Below are positions 60,427 to 64,000 of a stretch of DNA of 64,000 nucleotides, piece after piece (position 1 is the first letter of the stretch; each line of letters begins with the position of its first letter). The DNA lies in the NCBI RefSeq assembly GCF_014529535.1, contig NW_023503555.1:4774001-4838000 (forward strand). Reading direction: 5' to 3'. The stretch is from Bradysia coprophila (Eukaryota; Arthropoda; Insecta; Diptera; Sciaridae). Below the pieces are notes generated by a model that was given only the letters and a program-made list of their open reading frames with translations, was not told the origin of the DNA and did not search any database. The position numbers were made by a program, and so were the translations under genes.

Positions 60427-61098
60427 AAAACATAGCTACCGCCGACCCGTACGAAACACCTATTCGTATCAAAAGCCTTTAGGGTGAAACTCTTTATATA
60501 TCTTACTTGATACTCTTCTCTACTGAAAAGCTATTCGCCCTTTAAAATCACTTACATTATCCACTCGTTGCCATGTTATTACATACAAATAAATTGCCGG
60601 AGGCAATATCGACAGCCCCGTGCGAAGTCAAATTTCATACATTCCTATTTAAACCTAGATTTAAACAGCTATATAGCGCTGTAATTACCTATATTTTACT
60701 ATAAATAAACATTTCACAGATGAATATGCTATTACATAGTTCTATATGCCTGTATATAGCTTAATGTAGCTGTATATAGTTATATATAGATGGAATGCCT
60801 GAAGCACCCTCACACACATAACCAATTATTTCTACGTTAACATAAACTCTCTAAGTACAATTTTTCCCACTTTATATCACTTTTACTAAAATCCAATATG
60901 GCCGCCGGCAGCCATTTTTTTAGGAGACCGGAAATAGTACAGACGCTTTACATTCGTTAATACCTTCCAAACAAAAAAAAAATCACAAAATTCGGTCAAC
61001 GTTTAATTGAGATATTGACAAAATACTCCACGTTCACTGTATGGCCGAGTAGGTAGATAAGAGCTCACTCCAAGAGACCTAGCTCACGCACGGATCCC
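60427..61098. mobile_element. E-type element, truncated copy
   Basis: Starts AACATAGCTACCGCCGACCC as at 30061 and runs to CTAGCTCACGCACGGATCCC. It includes a TATATAG-rich part absent from the shorter 30-kb copy. The right half is missing. It lies just downstream of the minus mucin-like gene. Confidence 0.6.
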
Positions 61099-61167
61099 CT
61101 TTTTTTTCAGATTAAATTTTTTACTTGGGAGTTGAATAACAATTTTTATTGTCGATAAAATACATGA

Positions 61168-61835
61168 TTATGGAGTAGCTGAAGTATCACCCGGTGCTGA
61201 TGTAGAAGATTCGCCAGGAGCGGCCGAAGTTGATTCTGCTGGTGTTGATGTAGATTCACTTGGAGCAGCCGAAGAGGAATCAGCTGGCGCTGATGTAGAA
61301 GATTCACTTGGAGCAGCCGAACTGGAATCAGATGGTGCTGATGTAGAAGATTCACTTGGGGCAGGCGAGGTGGAATCAGCTGGTACTGATGTAGAAGATT
61401 CACTTGGAGCAGCCGAAGTGGATGATTCAGCTGGTGCTGATGTAGAAGATTCGCCTGGTGCAGCTGAAGTGGATGATTCGGCTGGGGCTGATGTAGTAGA
61501 CTGAGCTGATGGATTATTAGCAGCTAGCGCTACTCTGATAGCTTCCAATATTTTTTCGATGCATGGTAAACCTCCATTGTTGTTATGATGACCATTATCT
61601 TGACCGTGACGTGGTGGACCCCATTGTTGTTGACTATTACCATGGCCATGATGTGGAGGGCTCCCATGTTGACCACGGCGTTGACCATGATGTGCTGACA
61701 CTGCCTATTAAAAAGTATTGAAGGATTGACGTAAATTGCACAGTAAATTGTAATACTGAAACATTTTTTCAGACATTTTTTAAGGAAACTTACAGTGATT
61801 CCAATCAAACAGAAGAAAACGATAAAGTTTTTCAT
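61168..61835 (-). CDS. Small secreted mucin-like Ser/Ala/Pro/Glu-rich protein, minus copy
   Basis: Exon 1 (61835-61794) encodes MKNFIVFFCLIGIT. After an 89-nt GTAAG-TAG intron, exon 2 (61704-61168) continues AVSAHHGQRRGQHG, for 192 aa in all. A signal peptide ends at about AVSA. Then comes a His/Gly/Gln-rich stretch, a short conserved segment with the only mature-part cysteine (LPCIEKILEAIRVALAANN), and a C-terminal run of repeats such as SAPAESSTSAAPSESSTS, typical of O-glycosylated mucins. AATAAA (read on the minus strand) lies at 61145-61150. Its mirror-image paralogue is at 63332-63918. Silk, salivary or gut mucus functions are possible; I recognise no named family. Confidence 0.8.
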
Positions 61836-61911
61836 TTTGGATTATTTTTTTTGCTGATCACTTATTAGAAACTGTAACTCGATATGATTTAAACATCCAA
61901 CTTTGAGCGCC

Positions 61912-61918
61912 TTTTATA
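61912..61918 (-). promoter_or_regulatory. TATA box of minus mucin-like gene
   Basis: Read on the minus strand, GATATAAAAGGCGCTCA lies about 80 bp upstream of the ATG at 61835. The same sequence occurs at the equivalent place in the inverted copy, so the promoter was duplicated with the gene. Confidence 0.8.
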
Positions 61919-62162
61919 TCAATCGAAATAAGCTACAATGACGACTTGAAAAAATAAATATTTTGGCAATTCAAAAATTGTTTGGATGAAAACAGAAACA
62001 TTTTTTATTTAAATCTATTCCAATTCAGAGAATTTTTTCTTTAATTTCATTGCGTCAGAATTAATCTGTCGAAGGTATGGGAGATATCCAGGTATGGTTA
62101 ATTTAACAGATCAATTTTATGACGACATAGCAAATGTTTTTTTAAAGAATTTTTAATTTGTA

Positions 62163-63002
62163 AGTTTGAACAAAAACATGAACACTTTCAGACAGTAATT
62201 TCTTATGTCCTCTTACATGCCGATAGTACTAAAGTACGATGACTCTATGACTCTAACATATTAAAAGACCAGTTTAGGACCAGTTAACTGCGAGAGAAAA
62301 GGACATGATTCCTGGAAAACAGAACAGGTTACTTTTGTAATTAGGTCAACATTTTCGGCGCATAAAGTTATTCTATTCAAAAAGATGTTATCTATTAACT
62401 ATACTAGACCGCATTCTGTCAGCCACTTTAAACTTGACCAGGGGCAATAATATCTTGAAGGTTTTTTCATGAGCGGCTGTACGTTTCGAAATTCAGACTT
62501 GGTTGTAAAAAATTTGGTTCATTTGGGAGGCAATTGCCTTTTGCTTATAATTATGCTTTGCATAGATTGAAAACAACTTGTCTGGATACTCTAACCTAAT
62601 AGAGATCGATAAAAACACTTTCAAAAATATCTCTTTGCGAATAACACAAAGGGTCCGCTCACGAATTTCGATTTATATAGTAGGGTGAAACTACCAAATA
62701 AGAGTTTCTTCTATAATTAAACAAGCAAAAAACAATAGAATACTCGTATTATAACAGGAGACGTATTTGGTAGTTTTACACTATATCCTTAATTATGAAT
62801 TATGAATTATATAAAATTGACAAAATTATCCACCGATTTTAATTGGATGGACCATTCAACCAATAAAATTTTATTCGAATCAGTAGATTTACTGCCAAAC
62901 TTTTTTTTTCTCGCAGCATACCATAGACATTTTAGTGGACTTGTAACAGGACCTTAAAACTAGCCGATGATGACTACTAATGATTCGATTGTGTAAAAAC
63001 TG
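62163..63002. other. Spacer between inverted mucin-like genes
   Basis: No gene seen. A small inverted-repeat element lies at about 62684-62792, with ends GGGTGAAACTACCAAATA and TATTTGGTAGTTTTACAC next to TA dinucleotides. The rest is AT-rich and may hold shared upstream regulatory DNA for the two divergent genes. Confidence 0.5.
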
Positions 63003-63251
63003 ACAAATTAAAAATTCCTAAAACTTATTCACCGTTTAAAAAAAAACATTTGCCATTATATGTCGTCACAAATATAATTTAGTTAAATTAAACCATACCT
63101 TCAACAAACTAATTCTGACGCAATGAATTCGAAGAAATAAATTCTCTGAATTGGAATAGATTGGGGGAAAAAATGTTTGTGTTTTCCGTTTGGATTTCTG
63201 AATTTCCAAAATATTTATTTTCAAGTCGTCATTATAACTGATTTCGATTGA

Positions 63252-63258
63252 TATAAAA
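63252..63258 (+). promoter_or_regulatory. TATA box of plus mucin-like gene
   Basis: GATATAAAAGGCGCTCAGAG lies about 80 bp upstream of the ATG at 63332 and matches the inverted promoter at 61912-61918. The leader downstream is also nearly identical in the two copies. Confidence 0.8.
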
Positions 63259-63331
63259 GGCGCTCAGAGTTGGATGTTTAAATCATATCGAGTTACAGTT
63301 TCTAATAAGTGAGAAGCAAAAAAAATCAAAA

Positions 63332-63918
63332 ATGAAAAACTTCATCGTTTTCCTCTGTGTAATTACAATCGCTGTAAGTTTCTTAAAAAATATCTGGCAA
63401 TGTTCCAGTATTACAGTTTACTGTGCAAAAATGCTGACGTAAAACCTTTCTATCCTTTTTAATAGGCAGTGTCAGCACATCATGGTCAACGCCGTGGTCA
63501 ACATGGGGGTTTTCCACATCACGGTCACGTTAATGGCCATCATAACAACAGTGGAGGTATACCATGCATCGAGAAAATAGTGGAAGCTATCAAAGCTGCT
63601 CTAGCTGCTAATAATCTACCGGCTCAGTCTACTACATCAGCACCAGCTGAATCATCTACTTCAGCTGCTCCAAGCGAATCGTCTACATCAGCCCCAGCTG
63701 AATCCACTTCGGACGCTCCCAGTGAATCTTCTACATCAGCCCCAGCTGAATCCTCACCGGATGCTCCCAGCGAATCTTCTACATCAGAACCAGCTGAATC
63801 CACTTCGGCTGCTCCAAGCGAATCTTCTACATCAGCACCACCTGAATCCACTTCGGCTGCCCCAAGCGAATCTTCTACATCAGCACCAGCTGAATCATCC
63901 ACTCCTGCTGCTCCATAA
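63332..63918 (+). CDS. Small secreted mucin-like Ser/Ala/Pro/Glu-rich protein, plus copy
   Basis: Exon 1 (63332-63373, MKNFIVFLCVITIA) and exon 2 (63466-63918), joined across a 92-nt GTAAG-TAG intron in phase 0, encode 164 aa. It has the same layout as the inverted copy: signal peptide, HHGQRRGQHGG stretch, PCIEKIVEAIKAALAANN, then mucin-type repeats. It has fewer repeats and lacks part of the Gln/Gly stretch, so the repeat domain has changed length since the duplication. AATAAA at 63949 is a likely poly(A) signal. Function unknown. Confidence 0.8.
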
Positions 63919-64000
63919 TTTGTGTGGCAATCATGTATTTTATAGACAATAAAATTATTTATTAACTCCCAACTATCGAATTTAATCTGTCAAATTATTT

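Larger units (their letters stand above)
61140..62162. repeat. Left arm of inverted gene duplication
   Basis: This arm, with the minus mucin-like gene, its promoter and about 240 bp of upstream DNA, is matched in reverse orientation at 63003-63962. Similarity extends past the TATA boxes to the AAATTAAAAATTC sequence at the inner edge of each arm. Confidence 0.75.
63003..63962. repeat. Right arm of inverted gene duplication
   Basis: Reverse-complement partner of 61140-62162, containing the plus mucin-like gene. The arms differ by scattered substitutions and small indels, so the duplication is not very recent. Confidence 0.75.

Noticed and set aside
61530-61835. 101-codon minus-strand frame starting with the mucin signal peptide
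   Set aside because: It reads through the 89-nt intron; splicing gives the mucin-like frame and matches the paralogue.

Overview
This is AT-rich eukaryotic nuclear DNA, most likely from an insect and probably a lower dipteran (fungus-gnat or midge type). The evidence is short introns (mostly 58-96 nt with GT-AG borders), TATAAAA promoters about 30 bp upstream of insect-style initiators, a VhaAC45 gene with an insect-like layout, an arthropod DUF4803 gene, and very many small terminal-inverted-repeat (TIR) elements. There are no bacterial operons, no CRISPR array, no rRNA and no intact tRNA. I saw no LTR or virus-derived element. The species is inferred, not shown.

Layout. 0-5 kb: one housekeeping gene, the V-ATPase accessory subunit VhaAC45 (3 exons), among small foldback elements. 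6-10 kb: a degenerate ~43-bp satellite interrupted by an 8-bp-TSD element, then gene-free DNA. 10.7-12.2 kb: a tandem pair of TATA-driven genes for secreted glycine-rich peptides with an RxxR processing site. 12.5-22 kb: repeats, including a large foldback element (15.4-16.9 kb) made of phased short palindromes. 23.1-23.7 kb: a small secreted cysteine-containing protein on the minus strand. 25.3-26.0 kb: an open frame split by an element with a 10-bp target duplication. 28.9-42.3 kb: a tandem segmental duplication carrying two almost identical 5-exon DUF4803 genes, with shared and copy-specific transposon insertions and a six-unit 122-bp minisatellite between them. 45.7-49.9 kb: a nearly complete LINE on the minus strand. 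53.7-55.9 kb: a ~1.05-kb tandem repeat block. 56.1-57.2 kb: a BTB/POZ gene with an apparent one-base frameshift, followed by a cluster of one foldback family. 61.1-63.9 kb: a head-to-head inverted duplication of small mucin-like secreted protein genes.

Function. Apart from VhaAC45 (acidification of organelles) and the BTB protein (possible ubiquitin-ligase adaptor), the recognisable genes encode secreted proteins. Most are locally duplicated: the glycine-rich pair, the DUF4803 pair and the mucin-like pair. The window therefore looks like a repeat-rich region where secreted-protein genes are duplicated recently and often. Exon models were built by hand from splice sites and reading-frame continuity and have no transcript support.
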